From: SIG440 sp045591095
GTDB lineage: Bacteria; Bacillota; Clostridia; Monoglobales; Monoglobaceae
DNA length: 13,346 bases
Direction: 5' to 3'
Assembly: GCA_045591095.1 (NCBI GenBank)
Contig: JAZNSF010000032.1
Location: forward strand, 1-13,346
Position numbers and translations under genes: made by a program. Numbering within the stretch: position 1 is the stretch's first letter; the number at the start of each line of letters is the position of its first letter. The notes beneath the pieces are model-generated. The model had not been told where the DNA came from. It did not search any database and was given only the letters and a program-made list of their open reading frames with translations. This document shows, in pieces, positions 12,600 through 13,346 of the stretch.

Positions 12600-13346
12600 T
12601 CAGTTCGTTTCAATAATTTTCGTTTGAAACTTAACAATGTGTTTTATAAGCTCTTGTGCTGAAAAAGAAAGATATTTGTTTTTCTTTCTTATTACATAAA
12701 GTGTACGTTCGGAGTGTGAGGTATCGGGCAGATACAACGAAATATCATTCAAATTTTTTGCGTATTTAAGTACGGAATCAGTTATAAAGCATATTCCAAA
12801 TCCTGCTTCGGCGTAACTTATGGATGTCATAAGATGGTCGAACTCCTGTATTACATTAGGAATAATATTATTCTCTTTAAAAATTTTATTTGATATTTGG
12901 CGCATATTGTTACCATATCTTAATAATATAAATTTATCGTCTTTAAAATTGCGCATATTAACTTTTGGATGATTCTTATACCAGTTTTTATTTGTTCTTA
13001 TGACATCATTGCTTATGCGGAATGATGTTAATTTTTCGTTTATAGGAAAACTTTTTGGAATAGCTAACAGTATGTGTTCGTTTGCAATAGCCTGGTATTT
13101 ATATTCATTTTCCTTTTCTTTTTGTGCATTATCTACTATAAAATCGATACTTCCTTTTTCAAGCATTTTTTTTAGTGTCGCTGAGTTTTCTACCAATACA
13201 TTTATAGTTATTTCAGGAAAGGCTTCCTGAAAACCCTTTAATATAAAAGGTAAAATATTTGATGATACAAATATTGTGCTTCCAATGGTTATGGTTCCTT
13301 TTTTTAGTTTTTGCAAATCATCTATTTCATCTTTCAGATTCTTCTC
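12600..13346 (-). CDS. LysR-type transcriptional regulator (N-terminus outside window)
   Basis: The frame is open to the right edge and gives about 248 residues, beginning EKNLKDEIDDLQKLKKGTIT. The first 15 or so are the end of the linker helix that follows the winged helix-turn-helix; the DNA-binding domain itself is outside the window. The rest is the periplasmic-binding-protein-like effector domain: GTITIGSTIFVSSNILPFIL opening strand, a VLVENSATLKKMLEKGSIDFIVDN segment, ILLAIPKSFPI, and the late ISYAEAGFGICFITDSVLKYA strand typical of the family. The domain ends KFQTKIIETN and stop. The TTG at 13316 is not the start. Target genes and effector are unknown; the usual divergently transcribed target would lie to the right, outside the window. 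Confidence 0.9.
   Translation of the reverse strand, partial: EKNLKDEIDDLQKLKKGTITIGSTIFVSSNILPFILKGFQEAFPEITINVLVENSATLKKMLEKGSIDFIVDNAQKEKENEYKYQAIANEHILLAIPKSFPINEKLTSFRISNDVIRTNKNWYKNHPKVNMRNFKDDKFILLRYGNNMRQISNKIFKENNIIPNVIQEFDHLMTSISYAEAGFGICFITDSVLKYAKNLNDISLYLPDTSHSERTLYVIRKKNKYLSFSAQELIKHIVKFQTKIIETN

Noticed and set aside
1..13346. CRISPR arrays, insertion sequences or phage genes
   Set aside because: No regularly spaced repeats, transposase or integrase motifs, or structural phage genes were found on either strand.

Overview
The window is low-GC DNA from a spore-forming member of the Clostridia, most likely an anaerobe. The evidence is a spoIIID-type regulator gene, clostridial AGGAGG ribosome binding sites, perfect TTGACA/TATAAT promoters, a CCA-encoding tRNA and many short T-tailed terminators. 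Every protein gene lies on the minus strand; the only plus-strand gene is a tRNA with a CAT anticodon. No plasmid, phage structural gene, transposase or CRISPR array is visible.

Layout from left to right. (1) 1-1021: a two-gene unit transcribed leftward from a consensus promoter that carries a palindrome. It has a DUF3990-type (ADP-ribosyltransferase-like) toxin candidate and a partner gene cut by the window edge. (2) 1077-1250: a scar. The last 13 nt of a tRNA-Ser-like gene and a 14-bp terminator abut the C-terminal remnant of an unrecognised minus-strand gene, as expected of an integration or deletion junction or of an assembly join. (3) 1384-3324: a D-2-hydroxyacid dehydrogenase gene with its own promoter, followed by a sugar-phosphate isomerase/epimerase pseudogene with three lesions. 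(4) 3380-3726: spoIIID with its terminator. (5) 3773-9513: a five-gene purine salvage and uptake operon, xpt-nupN-nupO-nupP-nupQ. (6) 9550-10891: a stand-alone CofE-like (F420:glutamate ligase family) gene with its own promoter and terminator. (7) 10930-12237: an FAD oxidoreductase fused to a Rieske [2Fe-2S] domain. (8) 12335-12507: a tRNA gene with promoter and terminator. (9) 12600-13346: a LysR-type regulator, truncated at the right edge.

How the genes work together. The central operon is the clearest unit. A lipoprotein (NupN/BmpA type) binds a nucleoside outside the membrane, two permeases (NupP, NupQ) and a double ATPase (NupO) import it, and Xpt converts xanthine (or guanine) to the nucleotide. 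Tight overlaps (8 and 4 bp) couple the three transporter-core genes. Two stem-loops lie between the abundant binding-protein gene and the ATPase gene. No purine riboswitch fits in the roughly 43-nt leader.

I found no clearly new multi-gene system. The parts most worth a second look are the toxin-like module with its operator-bearing promoter, the tRNA-Ser scar beside it, the apparent AUU start of xpt, the stand-alone CofE-like protein and the FAD-Rieske fusion.
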